Assembly: GCF_000004075.3 (NCBI RefSeq)
Contig: NC_026657.2
Location: 40,720,732-40,784,731 of the forward strand
DNA length: 64,000 nt
Direction: 5' to 3'
From: Cucumis sativus
Lineage: Eukaryota > Streptophyta > Magnoliopsida > Cucurbitales > Cucurbitaceae
Part shown: one piece after another, positions 1-12,696 of the stretch
How positions within the stretch are numbered: the first letter of the stretch is position 1
Layout: each line of letters opens with the position of its first letter
Position numbers and translations under genes: made by a program
The notes under the pieces: model-generated
The model's database searches: none
What the model saw: the letters and a program-made list of their open reading frames with translations, nothing else
What the model was told of the DNA's origin: nothing

Positions 1-1120
1 AACTATAAATCCATTCCCTTTCCTAATGATATTTCCCACCTACCTCCACTAAAGCTTATAAATCATAAATATTTATATATATTGTACTTTTTATTATTTA
101 TTTTTTTAATTTTAAATAATTATATGATTTTTTAATTAGAAATATTAGTTAAAAAATAAATTTAGAGAGAAGAGATAAGTTCTTAAAATTATTCTTCTCA
201 TTTAAAATAATAATAAATTTTTGGAAGGTGATTTTCGATATATTTTATTAAAAAAATGTAAAGTATCAATGTTCAACTATAACTTTTTGAAAGAAAAAAA
301 AAAGTAAATGTGATATGATAAATAAAAAATTATATTTGATGGATTATATATGGAATAATTGCAATGGGTTGGAATTTCTCAAAATAAAAAAAGTTAATTA
401 TTTCTTTTTGTTTATGGAGTATACATTATTCTTATCATTATTTTAAAAATTGAAAGTTGTAAATATTTGTATTAAAGTATATGATAAAAACGTTATAAAC
501 CAGATTCCACTCATTAAGCAATTGAAAATAAATAAAGTAATGGTGACATTATCTATAAAAAAGAAAGAAAGAAAGAAAGTTCTAACGATACATCATATTA
601 AAACATCATCAACTTTTTTTAGGAAAAGTCTAAACTCAATTGCATTTATTTAAAACAATAAGCTTTTGGTGTAAATTAGATTCTATTTAATTTACTTCTT
701 TAAAAAGAAATGCACCATAATTCTTGATATTGATTTAGTAAGAATAATTTTATTAAAGTGATTTTGCTTAACTTAAACTAAAGTTGAAATATAAATTTCT
801 AAACTATTTTAACTTTATTAAGTGAAAAGAATGATTCTATACTTGGTATAAAATTCCATTTAATTTTCAACATTCTGACATTTTACATCAATATTCTTTT
901 TGAAATCAACATACTAAAAAATAAATCAATTCAATCTATTGCTTGCATCTAAAAGATTATTGTAATTAACGGGATGAATTTAATAAAAAATTTAAAAGGT
1001 CAAATTAGAGATTAGGTATTGGTAATGATATTATTCATCCATAGGACTAAGAGAACATTAGAATTAAGATATGAATAGTGTGTAATATTAACCTTGTATA
1101 ATTGATTTTGTTGTCAATAG
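1..1120. other. AT-rich DNA, probably intron 1 of the b561 gene
   Basis: No coding segment could be supported here. The next feature is an internal exon of a cytochrome b561 gene preceded by a good acceptor (TTGTTGTCAATAG), so at least the right-hand part should be intron. The expected first exon (about 50 codons, first membrane helix) was looked for on the + strand and not found. It probably lies left of the window, which makes this whole stretch intronic. The small open frame at 450-653 is low-complexity and unlike any family I know. Confidence 0.5.
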
Positions 1121-1903
1121 ATTCATCCTGTTCTTATGCTACTGGGATTGATCATCATAGGAGGTGAAGGTAATGGGACTGACTAAATTCAAATTAATAT
1201 TTATGATTGGAACTAGCATCGACTGATTGATGAATTAATAAATTTCTTGAATCTAATTAGTTAATGGTTGTAACAAAATGCAGCAATAATGAGTTATAAA
1301 TCACTGCCATTAAGGAAAGAAGTGAAGAAAGTGATCCATTTGGTATTACACGGAGTCGCATTGGGACTTGGTATTGTAGGGATAATCGCAGCATTCAAAA
1401 ACCATAATGAAAGTGGAATTGCTAATCTATACAGCTTGCATTCTTGGATTGGAATTGGGGTTATTAGCCTTTATGGTCTTCAGGTATATATATTTATTTA
1501 CCCATATATTTAAGAAGTACTAACTTAAGGTATTGTTATATTTCAAAATGTTACTGAAGTAATAGGAATTGAAATATTGGATGTACACATGCAGTGGGTG
1601 TATGGGTTTGCTACATTCTTCTACCCGGGTGGGTCTGGGGATCTCCGAAGAGTATCACTCCCTTGGCACGTCGTATTTGGGCTCGCTGTTTACGTATTGG
1701 CCGTTGGCAACTCGGCCTTAGGTTTCCTTGAGAAGCTCACGTTTCTGGAGAGCGGCGGCATCCCCAAGTACGGGACGGAGGCGTTTCTTGTCAATTTCAC
1801 TGCCATCACCACTATCATTTTTGCTGTGTTTGTCATATTGTCTGTTATTTCTCAGCCTTGCGCTCAACAAGAAGACGACCATGGCGCTTATTCTGCTATA
1901 TGA
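1121..1903 (+). CDS. Cytochrome b561, transmembrane ascorbate ferrireductase (ACYB-1 type), 5'-partial
   Basis: Three exons are visible: 1121-1169, 1284-1483 and 1595-1903 (stop TGA). All junctions are GT/AG and the frame is kept, giving 185 residues of an expected 230-240. The family moves electrons from cytosolic ascorbate across a membrane (tonoplast or similar) to acceptors such as monodehydroascorbate or ferric chelates. Four haem-ligand histidine contexts are present: HPVLM, VIHLVLHG, SLHSWIG and LPWHVVFG. The SYKSLP and SLHSW segments match the family's proposed ascorbate and acceptor sites. Five membrane helices can be read; helix 1 is missing with exon 1. The C-terminus YSAI and the FLEKLTFLESGG segment look most like Arabidopsis AT5G38630 (recalled, not searched). 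A gene that has truly lost its first exon is possible but less likely than an exon outside the window. Confidence 0.9.
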
Positions 1904-4364
1904 ATTATATCATCATACTAAGCCTACCTGGCTTCCTCCTTTATTTCTTTATGCTCTATAAAATGTGTCACCTCCATAAACTTTGTGCTACTGTGTACCC
2001 CGATCCCCATCTCTTTCACTCTTTTGCTTGTTTTTAAGGTATACTACTAAGATTTATACGCTATACTCTTATATATGTTGACAACTACATCACACGTTTG
2101 CTCTTGTTTAGAAGGACTTAATTACTCTTCTTCCTACTCGTTTTCTTTGAATTGCTTGTACCCAAATTCCTACTAAGAATCTCAATACTCTACAAATTGA
2201 TTCTTGATCAATTTGAGCATCTAATTAAACGCAGATTTCGATTGTTGCTGTCCTGCTGGTAAAAAATCAACACTTAACACATAAGTAATGAATGAATTAT
2301 GCACATATTTCAATTCTTTTTTAGCTTGCGTTTAAGCTCAGAGACAGAATTTGATCGTCAGCAGGAAGAGTCTCAATTCTTTCTTTCTAAAAATCCGATA
2401 CTTTTATGTTCTCGAGCCATTGTTGATGTATCACATTCGGTAAGATTTTTCAATCAATTCAGGCATATCTTCTTCTTCTTCACTACTTTCCTTCTTTTTT
2501 CCTGAATTTTGCAAAGATGAATGTCTTCGATAATCCAACTAGCAAGGGCTCTGATTTCGTCTTCAGATTAATCTTCAGAGTTTTCATTAGATAAAGTTAG
2601 AACATGGCGCTCTTATTTTTTCAATTAAAGATATTGGAGCATTTGTGACTGATAGTCATGACTTTCTCTGCAATGGAAAGATGTCTTTATTTTGACTACC
2701 GATGTCGAGATTGTCAACATTCTTCTTTTGACAATGAGATTGTCAACACAGTCCTAACCAATGAACATAACCTCTCTCTCTATATAAGAGTAGGTTTGTA
2801 AAGGATTTCAAGGAAAGAATAAATGAACTTTGCAAGAAAAAAAAATCTAGGCCACGAAATCTACAGAATTCCTCTGACGAAGAAAAAAAATTATGAAGAA
2901 TCTATTGTCTTTCACGTCGCAATGTCCTTGACAACATTCTAACATTTTGCAAGATATGTCGAATAAGAAAGGAAGTGATCACCCATCAAGTATGCACCAT
3001 ATGGTATCAACATCAAACAAATAATCGATTATGCATTTTGTTGATTCTGCATATAACACGAAATATGCTACAGAAACAAGATTCTAGTTTATCTTATGGA
3101 ATCAAATCAGCCAAATATACTGAATAAACAAATATATAATCCAATAGATTCCTATACTTCTGATATATCTCAAAATTAGTCTACACATTTAATTTATGCT
3201 TTAATATTTTTATAAATATTCAGTTTCTTTTCTTGAATAAAAAAATGTTATTAGTCTTGTATGTTAACTCCAAAAAAAAAATTTGTAACAAACAGTGTAA
3301 AGTAGCCAAATGCATGAATTATTTTCCCCTACATACAAAAGACAAGTAATTAAGTGAGTCTTAATTAGAGTGGGAAAACGACAAGTTTGGTACCCACTTC
3401 TCCACTTGCATATAATATTTTATAAAGAAATTAACAATGGCAAAGGAAAGGTCTACCTAAAGAAAGGCATTATATCTGAAAAACAACCGTCATGGATTTT
3501 TTGATCTCTTTAGAAAGCTTGGTCTATACTCTCTTCTATAGTCTTATTTCACCAATTAAGTTCCGTCATCTAATCAATTCTCCTTTTGGCTAGTAATAAT
3601 AATCTATATCTACACCATAAACACACACTTCTATGCATGATTACTCATGCCTATATTTTGAACTTCCACTTTATAATCTTACACTAAAGCTCTTACCAAA
3701 GCAAAAGTAAAAGAGACTCCATAAAGTTAACTTTCCCATGCATGTTTGGTGTTTTTAGTATATTTACTTTTTATATATATAGATATTTAAAAATTTTACT
3801 TATTTGCTCTTATCATTTTTAAAGTTATTTCTTCTCATTTTAGTTTTCAAATTTTGGTTTGGTGAGAAAATGTTGATGATAGAAAAAGTAGACAATAAAA
3901 CAATAAAGGAGATTTATGTAGATGGTTTTTTACATGAGACATAAATAATTACTTATGAAATGAAATGTTTAAGACAACCACAATAATACAAAGATTTGTT
4001 TTATCTTACCTCTACCACTGATCACAGATGAATGAGAGAAGCAGAAAGATAGAGGAGTTACGTGGTTGATGATTGCTAAGAGTGGGGTCCGTTTAGAGGC
4101 CGAATGAAGAACGGAATCTCCACAACAAAACCAGCTGGAACCTATATCTATACACTCAAATGTCCAACACAACACATTCATTAGTCCATAAATATATATA
4201 TATGTAGTGGAAATGGCACATGACCCCACGTGTTTCGTCTCATTTACAGATATATTTTTCCTTAACAAACCAATAATGTGACCTACTAATTAATGAGCTT
4301 CGTTTCGTGGCTTCGCAAATTCTAAAACCGCCTTTCTTTCTTTCTTTCTTTCTTTTTTTCTCTT

Positions 4365-4387
4365 TCTCTCTCTCTCTCTCTCTCTCT
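4365..4387. repeat. (CT)n microsatellite
   Basis: A CT-dinucleotide run preceded by a short (CTTT)n run at about 4333-4353. It is pure simple repeat with no coding meaning. Confidence 0.9.
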
Positions 4388-4686
4388 TCTTCTACCTAAA
4401 TTATTTGAATGATTATCCTACGGATTCTCCCAATACCGAAAAGTTCGGACGTTCTTTTCTTTGATCCAAATGCTCTATTTTTCTATCCTACCAAAAATGA
4501 TATCCTTTTTCCACTTGACTCTTGACCCGCCCTCAACTTTACCTTCTCAATTGACTTCATAGTCATAATTGTATAAGTGTCGAAACAAAAGAAGTAATAT
4601 ATGTTTGTATTAATCTATGCACCCAAATACTCGAAACTGAAAAAAATTTATCTTCCCAATTCTGAGTAAAGAAGTGAAGACACCTT

Positions 4687-4780
4687 ATTCTTCTCTGTCC
4701 AGACCCATTGATATAAAATATTATTCATCATGTATTCTTCTCTATCCAAACCCATTGATATAAAATATTACTCATCAATG
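4687..4780. repeat. 47-bp direct tandem duplication
   Basis: Two adjacent copies with a period of 47 bp start at 4687 and 4734, both opening with ATTCTTCTCT and sharing CCCATTGATATAAAATATTA. They differ at a few positions, so the duplication is not brand new. No gene overlaps it. Confidence 0.85.
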
Positions 4781-4859
4781 TAATCTTCATGTAATTAGTT
4801 ATTAACAACTGCTCATCGAATAATACTGGAGTAAAAGAATTTCACTGATAGAATCAGTG

Positions 4860-5010
4860 CATTGGCAAAATACTTAGAAAATGTCTCTTTCTCTTTGTGT
4901 CTTCATGAGAAGAGTCCTGTGGCTCATTTGTTAGCTCGCCAAGTTGATAGTCTCTCTTGTTTGTTTGATGTTTTTGTCTCTTCTGATTCAAAAGATTGTA
5001 GAAAAATCTA
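4860..5010 (+). pseudogene. Fragment of retroelement RNase H-like domain (C-terminal end)
   Basis: One + frame reads ALAKYLENVSFSLCLHEK followed by SPVAHLLARQVDSLS and ends at a TAG near 5011. The pattern 'hydrophobic VSF..., then VAH.LAR' is what I expect at the end of the plant RVT_3/RNase H domain in LINE-type polyproteins, where the sequence usually reads as N-x-VAH-x-LAR. Only about 50 codons remain, with no reverse transcriptase or other RNase H motif next to it, so this is a relic and not an active element. A host RNase H-like gene fragment is the alternative. Confidence 0.5.
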
Positions 5011-5094
5011 GGTTGCTGTAACTTTCCTAGTTTTATGCACGATGTTTTAGTTTTTTAAAAAATCAAATAGAGATCTTGATGTGCGACTAATTAA

Positions 5095-5190
5095 AGTCCT
5101 TTTCTGACAACTGTAAAGGTAGAAGATCAAACCTCACACCTCTAAGATGTAAGGTTATGCCAATTACCATTGAGCTAAAGCTTACCTCGA
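5095..5190 (-). repeat. tRNA-derived SINE-like relic
   Basis: On the minus strand, positions 5178-5168 read TAGCTCAATGG, a perfect fit to the pol III A box (TRGYNNANNGG). About 34 bp further on, around 5134-5123, GGTTTGATCTTC is close to the B box consensus. The spacing and order are those of a tRNA head. No complete cloverleaf with a CCA-ready acceptor stem is visible. The sequence after the B box resembles the short body of plant SINEs but lacks a clean poly-A or T tail, so I call it an old, truncated SINE and not a tRNA gene. Confidence 0.5.
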
Positions 5191-5639
5191 CAATTAAACT
5201 CTATTCATAAATTACATATATTTGTGGTAAATCAACAATAAAATCAAACCTATCACATTCTTAGAATTAATTTTTAACTCAATATTCCATCCAATGCCCA
5301 AATCTAAATATGTGTGTATATATACAAGTATCTATGTATAACTAGTTTGAAGGAAATAATTAGGTGGAACATGTGACACACAAAACTCATGCACGGGTCC
5401 TAGCTGGGTACTATACCTCTAGTTCAAACTTGTCTATAAACTAACATGGTGAGAATTCTCATGCTAGTATGTTACTGAGTCAAGCACACTCCGATGCTTA
5501 AGTTAGTACATGAATATTAGTTTAGTTAAGCACGGAGAGAGATTTTTCCATAGAGACAATTATACTTACCTCAAGGCATGTGCTATCTATAAGGATTTGT
5601 CTATAACACCCATGCACCTAGCTAGGACTACGTACATGT

Positions 5640-5900
5640 AATGTTGACGGTATCGAAAAGGGTGTTAAGCCTCGAGGTTGCAAGGTGTCAATGCCAGGCT
5701 CAAAACTCGATCATTTCTCCTTTGATGAAACTCCTCGAGCTTGATTGGTAGACCTAGAACACGGGAGTTTGACTTTCTCTAATAGAATGTGCGATGTCTT
5801 AGGCTTAGATCTACCCGTCTTAGGCTTAGACCTACTTGTGGGTTTGGACATTATTTGGACCACCCTCACCGGAACATATGCACAACACAATAACATAAAA
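5640..5900. repeat. Possible dispersed-repeat segment with internal duplication
   Basis: This GC-richer island contains a near-perfect short duplication of CTTAGGCTTAGATCTACC (about 5798 and 5820). Its composition differs from its AT-rich flanks and it is open on both strands for 80-90 codons, but neither translation resembles a family I know. It may be part of a non-autonomous element. Confidence 0.3.
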
Positions 5901-7663
5901 ATAGTTTCTAAAAGTAATGTACTAATTTTAATAATAGTGGCAATCCACGTCAAATCATGCACCTTAAACAAATACATAAACAAAGAAGTAGAATAAAAGG
6001 CAACTACATTATAGACTTAAAAAAAAAAAGGAAAAAAAAAGTGAACCTTAACCTAAAAAAAAATAGAAAATAGAAAACAAAAAAGATACTTGTATGTCAC
6101 ACCGAGTCCATCTAATTAGAGAGAAAAGACAGGGAGGTTATTAATTACTTATCAAAGCAAATTCATAACAATGCTAATCAAACTCGGTCGTTTAAGGCAA
6201 AACTTCTGAAAACGAGATGAACTTAATTAAGAATTTAAATTTGAATAACCAATCTAATGATAACTTAATTTAATTGGTTGAGACATGAATGCTGTAGATC
6301 TAAATCAGAAATCAATAGTTGAATGGGATGCCATTTGAAATCGTACCTTGACATATAAATATGGTTGTTATCACACTTCAACAGCGAAGGACCACTCTGC
6401 CTAGCCATTGTAAAGAGAACTCTAAACTGTCATTGAAATCATATAAAATTAATTAATATGAAACAAGTCTAAGTCAACAAGGAACCAAAACTGCAACTTA
6501 ATGAAGACAATAAAGCCTACTTAAGCATTAGTAAGAACATAAAGAAGGCTACAAAAGCGTTAATAAGAATATAAATCAGGCTAAATTACAAATGTACCCT
6601 TCAGCTTTGCTTTTTTTTTTTTCTTTTATAAACATCCCTAATATAATCTTTTAAAAGTTGGAACATTATTCCCACCTTTATATAAAGGTTCTAAATTTAG
6701 AAATATGTTAGAAGCAGAAGAAAATGGAGTGTTTGCGTGCACCATCAATTTTAAGTGGGTAGAGTGAGTTCAATCAATGTTTGAGATTTTAATTATAATA
6801 GTTGATATTTTTAACTAATAAACCATTTTACTATTTGATACAATGTTTCACTCTTTTTTACTTTAAGACTAAACTAGTTCGTACTCGAAATACAAACTTT
6901 TATAATCTACATTGTAGTATAACTCATAAACTAAATCTCAATTTCTCCGATACTAAATCTCTAACAGATCCCATCGAAGCTAAATCTCAATTTCTATACA
7001 ATATATTCTAAAACATTTCTAATAATTTAAAAATGTATATGAATAAATAAAGATAAAATTAAATTTCTTTTAAGACAATAAGAATAATTGGGGCACTTAA
7101 AATTTACCAACCTTGGAATAACGTGGATGAGCAAAAGATGATGACCCTCATTGTTCCCAACGTTGAAATAAAGTTTTCTTTTAGTTGATGGAGAGGTATC
7201 ATTAAAGTAGAGGGTCACATTTGTCATTTTGAAAAACAAAACACTGCTGCCTTTTGCAGCCAAAAGTGAATCATAATGCACTTCTTCGTTGTTCTTTCCA
7301 ATACTGCACAGCAGCTTGTCTGATTGCCATGGGAGAGAAACTTCTCAGCTGTCTTTTTTCCCACATAACTATTTCCTTACTTGTTTCGCCTCATTCTTTC
7401 AGCCTCCATCAAAGCTGATGTAACTTTGGCCACAAAATTTAATTTTTACAGGCCCCCAGCTTTTATTGCTGCTTCCTGGTTTTTCCTATATTGCAGCGAC
7501 CAGGGAGGAGAGAATTAATCCCGGTTCGAACCAGAATGAGTCATCACACCGACTTCATGTTCTAAACAACATTGTATAATATTCAATAAAATTCCGGTGG
7601 GTTTTCATCTCAAGAACTAGATTCCTTTTTCTTTTTCTTGAGATCTGAAGCAGAAGTGGAAGA

Positions 7664-10600
7664 ATGTTTAAATCATGGAACAAGAAACAGAAGATCAAAG
7701 CTGTATTCAAATTGCAGTTCCAGGCAACACAGGTAATGTGATATTGAAAGCCATAGTAATTAGCTACATTTTTTCTCTACTCACACCAAGAAATGTCGGA
7801 AACTTTTTCTTTTTTTTTTTGTTTATTTATTTTTATTTTCATGTTAGTTAGTTATAAAATTACTAAATTTTAGAAATTTTATAGAGATAAAAAGCTGATG
7901 ATGCTAGAGAAATTTTGAAGTTCGAACTTTTCTACCTCAATTTTGTAAGGAACGAGATCTTACTCTGAAATGTCGTTGATCTTCATTCAGGTACCGAAGT
8001 TAAAGAAGCCGGCTTTGATGATATCTTTGGTGCCAGATGATGTGGGAAAGCCAACAGTGAAGCTTGAGAAAGCTGCTATTCAAGATGGAACTTGTTTCTG
8101 GGAGAACCCTGTTTATGAAACAGTCAAGCTTGTTAGGGAAATAAAAACAGGAAAAATCAATGAGAAAATTTACCATTTTGTTGTTGCAACTGTAAGGCAC
8201 AGGGACACAGACTTCCAAAATTTTCCAGTTTGTAACTAGGCACTGGTGGAGCAACTTGTAAAATTCTCACTGTGTGTGTATGCAGGGATCATCAAAATCT
8301 GGCTTTGTTGGCGAAGCTTCAATTGATTTTGCAGATTTTGAAGCAGAAACTGAACCCATGACAGTTTCCCTTCCTCTTAAGTTTGCAAACTCTGGCGCCA
8401 TATTACATGTTGGTTCCACTATATTTCTAATCCACTTGAGCTCTGCTTACCAATTTGAAGTCTAATAAAACTGCCATGTCAATATTTCTATTTTCTTATG
8501 TGTGTGTGTGAATGATCCTGATATTCATGGCTATTGGTTAAACAGGTGACTATTCACAAGATGGAGGGGGACAATGACCAAAGGTAGTAATAAGAATCTG
8601 AGACTTAATTGGCATTCTGTTTCCTTTTTTTATCTTCCGCCTGTCTTCTCTATATTAAATTTTAGTTTCCAATTGACAGAGATTATGAAGAGAATGGAGT
8701 TGCGACACTTCAACATGAGAACAGCTTTAATAGCCAGCTTAGCTTCTCTAGTACAGAAGGAAACCATTATCCCACAGAAGTAAGGTCTCATTCCAATTTT
8801 CCAATTCATTTTGAATTTAGAAACAGCACCTGCGAAACACATTTTATTGAAGAATATTTTTCCTCGAAAGCAATTTGGTTGAAGAGAATTTCGCTCTTCA
8901 ACAATAAACAACTTCATAGTCACTAAGGATAGGTTGATCCAAATTATATTGGTTGGATTGCAGAATGGCAACATAAATACTTTACATGAGGATGGAGAAC
9001 AAATTGGCAACTCTGGAGTGTCCCCCGGCTCTAATTCTGCTAACTTTGCTTCACACTGGGCTAGTAATAACGTTGAAAGAAATACTCAACAGGATTCCAG
9101 ATCAATGAAGAATGCTATTCAAAGTCCTACTCTCTTGTCACCCCTTAGACAGAACTCCATGCCTAAGAAGACAACAGTGGACACCGCTAGAGTGAAAAGC
9201 CATGCACATAAGCGGTCAAATACAGAATGGTCATTGGGTTCAGTTTCAGATGGTAGTTTTGGTGACTCAGCAAATAGTATTGAAGAAAACCCTTCGAGGG
9301 AAAAGATGCACCACCTATCAAATAATTCCATCGAGACAGTAAAAAATGAGAATATTATGCTCATGAGAAAGCTAGAAGTAACAGAATTGGAGTTGCAGTC
9401 TCTTCGTAAACAGGTCACAAAGGAGACTATACAAGGGCAAAATCTTTCACGACAAATCATTTGCCTTGCTGAGGAAAGAGATGCACTCAAAACAGAGTGC
9501 AAACAACTCAAATTCTTGAAGAAATGTAGTGATGAAGCAGAGAACTCAAAAACTTTCAAGTCTGAGATAAAGGAAGCAAGGCTACAGCTGGCAGCAATAG
9601 GGGAAGAGCTTAACCAGGAAAAGGAATTACGAACTGATCTTCAGCTACAACTGCAGAAAACACAAGAGTCTAACTCTGATTTAGTTCTTGCTGTGAGGGA
9701 TCTTGAAGACATGGTTGAGCTAAAAAATGGGGTAATAGCTGATCTTTCAAGAAGTCTAGAATCCTCAGAGAGCGATAGGGAACGGAAAGTTGTTTATGAT
9801 TTTAAAGAGGATTATTTTGAGAACCCAAAAGTCTCAAAAGAATCAATTCAAGAATATGAAAATGCCAAGGAAGTGGACATGTTGAAACGAGAGATCAAAG
9901 ATTTGAATGGAGAAATAGAAATGCATTTGAAGAACATAGAAGAGCTAGAGATGCATTTAGAACAACTCATGTTAGACAATGAAATTCTCAAGCAAGAAAA
10001 CAAAGATATTTCTGCAAAGTTCGAGAGAAATGAGAAAGAATATCTCAGAAAACAGAATGAATACTCAGGTTCTCTGGCTGTTATAAAAGAGCTGGAATCT
10101 GAAATGGAAAGGCTAGAGGAAAAACTCCAAATACAAACCGAGGAGTTTTCAGAATCTTTGATCTCAATCAATGAGCTAGAAGGTCAGATCAAGCGTTTGG
10201 AGAGAGAATTGGAAAATCAGACACGTGAATATCATGACGAACTCAGTACCATCAAGCATGCCAATGTTCAGTTGGAAAAAATGGCAATAGAAGCAAAGGA
10301 AGTATTGAGTAAGACAAGGTGGAAAAATGCCATAAAATCTGTCAGTATTCGAGAGAGAAGTAAAAAGTTCTCGATGGAAATGGCTTCCAAGTTAAGTGAT
10401 AAGGAAAACAGAATCATTAAAGCTGCCAAAGAAATCAATGAATTGCGTCTGCAGAAAATAGTATTGAAAGAAATGCTCCAGAAATCTAATGAGGAGTCAA
10501 GGCGAAATAGAGAAAAGAGCGAAGAGAAACTTCAAGACCTTTCCTTCCAGCTAGAGATAAAAACGAATGAAATACATAACATGTCTGTGGAGCTAGATAA

Positions 10601-12696
10601 TAAGTCCAGACAACTTGAAGATGTGAAAAAGCATGAAGACTATCAGCAGGAGGAAATTCAAATGCTGAAATCAAATATAGAAACACTACATTTAGAAAAG
10701 CACATTGCAAAGCAGGGAGAGAGCGAACAACCTCAATGTTCGATTTCTGAAATGCAAGCAGTGGAAGAAAGAAGGAAAGGGAAGGAAATTTTAGAAAAAG
10801 AGATAGCTTTTTCCAAGAGAGAAGCAGAAAAGGCACTGGAGGAGCTTACTAGAATGAGAGCTTCCAAACACGAGCAAGATACACTGATTGACAAACTGCT
10901 AGCTGAAATGGAAAACCTTAGAGCACAAATTAACGACTTAAAGAAGGAATCACAGACAGAAAAATCTGAGAAAGAAAACCTAAGAAAACAGGTACTCGAT
11001 CTAAAGAGTGAACTACAAAATAAGGAGAGGTCTTCTGCCATGCCAAACATGAAGTTTGAAACTCGAGAAACTTCAGCTTTAAATCAAAACTTGGAATCAG
11101 CTCATAATGGATCTCAAATGCTTCCTCATGCCATACAGGAGCTTTCAACCTCAGAAGAGGTGACACAGTTGCTTCAGGTACTTCTCAAGCCCTTTATATA
11201 AGTTTCCAGATACAAAATAAGACACAAAATTCTGAAACTTAATGTTTTCAAAGTACTTCCCACCATTGATAGTAGTTAGAGAGTAGGAGTACTAGAATTT
11301 TATGGTTGTATATATATTTAAAAATGAAGTTAAAAAAATAAAATTTATTTTTCTTCATATCTGTGAGTGTCTGAATCTTCACTAGTCTCATGTTACAACA
11401 CGTGTTGTATGAAGAAGTTGAAGAAAGAAAGATAATATCTACTGTTCTTTGTATGAAATGACAGATAATGAAGCATCTAGGAACTAATTTTTAACAAACT
11501 CGAAAATATCTTTGTTCTAGAGAAAAATTCCAACAAAACTCTTTGGAAAGTACAAAACTACATGAACTTAGCTACCTAATGTATTGTTTTTCTACTGAGA
11601 AGCATTATCAGTAATTACAGACATTCAGGATACTTCAACAAGGTGACTCCAGTCTCCATCTACATAAATTCCAGAACATCATGAATAGAGCATTTTAAAA
11701 GAATATCAAGCACTTGTCTATATCATTGTCTTTGTAAAAATTAAGAAGATATCAAGAATAAAAAATGAATTCAATTTTTCCCTTATTAGACTAATATGGT
11801 GTTATAAACACGAATGTATTGAAATATAAAAGATAACCAAGCTAGATAAACTAAGTGTTCAGATTACTTGGACCCACCGTCAAGCCCTAATTCATTTTTC
11901 AAAATATTGTTTGCATTTCAAATCTGGTTTTAATACCCTAATTATTTCCTAAAGCATTCCCATCATATTGATACTTTGATACACGACCAGTTTAATTGTA
12001 ATTGGTTTATTGGTTTATTCATTGGAATTGCATAAGACTTCTATAATTGTCCTTGTTAGACTTTGTCTTGTGTTTAATTTATATCACTTCATCCATGTTC
12101 TAGACTGTGCTAACACAGGATATATCTTTGAAATATAGGATAACCGTTCTGTTATCACCATAACAAGTTATAAAGAAGCGAAAGTGGACCAGAACAATGT
12201 TCATGAAGCCCTCCGTGGAAGGTATAAGTAGTCAATCAATTGAATTTCAAGACTCTTTTTTTGTTGCAATAATAAACATCTCCATGCATTAAATGTTAAG
12301 AAATCAGATAACAATTTACATTAGGAATATATACTCCCAGAAAAGTCAACATTCAAGAGCATGTATATTTCATTATTTACTTGCTCCTTTTGGTTCTTAT
12401 AATAGCTCTTTACTTAAATATGTAATTGTTAATTCTGATTTTGCAGGAAAATGGACTCTGAGTCATCATATAAAGAACTGAAATCGTCAACTTCTAGTAA
12501 AAATAACGAGGACTGTTACATTGACCTCCTTACCGAAATGTCTTCTCTAAAGGAGAGGAACAAAACTATGGAAAGAGAGCTGAAAGAAATGGAAGAGAGA
12601 TATTCAGAAATAAGTCTCAAATTTGCAGAAGTAGAAGGTGAAAGACAACAACTTGTAATGACTGTGCGAAACCTTAAAAATAGTAAAAGAATTTAG
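7664..12696 (+). CDS. NT-C2 domain plus long coiled-coil protein (myosin heavy chain-related)
   Basis: Eight exons: 7664-7732, 7991-8191, 8286-8408, 8546-8583, 8680-8779, 8964-11177, 12139-12221 and 12447-12696. All are joined by GT/AG sites in frame, giving 1025 residues. Residues 1-145 form an N-terminal C2 domain of the EEIG1/EHBP1 (NT-C2) type: a basic start MFKSWNKKQKIKAVFKLQFQ, then strands such as GFVGEASIDFADF and the ending ILHVTIHKM. Residues about 178-300 are Ser/Asn-rich and probably disordered. From about 305 to the end the protein is almost continuous heptad-type coiled coil rich in Glu, Lys and Leu. The family (Arabidopsis AT5G52280, AT1G63300, AT5G41140) is annotated 'myosin heavy chain-related' but has no motor domain; a membrane or cytoskeletal tether role is plausible but unproven. 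The ATG at 7664 opens the conserved MFKSWN start. It converges with SHOC1. Confidence 0.93.

Larger units (their letters stand above)
1904..7663. other. Intergenic, repeat-rich
   Basis: About 5.8 kb without a supported gene. It holds the b561 3' UTR, (CTTT)n and (CT)n tracts near 4.33-4.39 kb, a 47-bp tandem duplication, a fragment of a retroelement RNase H domain, a tRNA-derived SINE-like piece and an internally repeated segment near 5.8 kb, each listed separately. The right end (about 7.3-7.66 kb) should contain the promoter and 5' UTR of the NT-C2 gene. The segment near 2.5-2.9 kb, with a TATATAAG box, looks like decayed transposon DNA, but I cannot name it. Confidence 0.6.

Noticed and set aside
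5095..5190. Functional tRNA gene
   Set aside because: A and B boxes are present but a complete cloverleaf and acceptor stem are not; SINE relic is the better reading.
9119..11166. Several 80-150-codon minus-strand open frames
   Set aside because: They lie opposite the coiled-coil exon, are Ser/Phe/Leu-rich mirror frames of Glu/Lys codons, and have no start or splice context.
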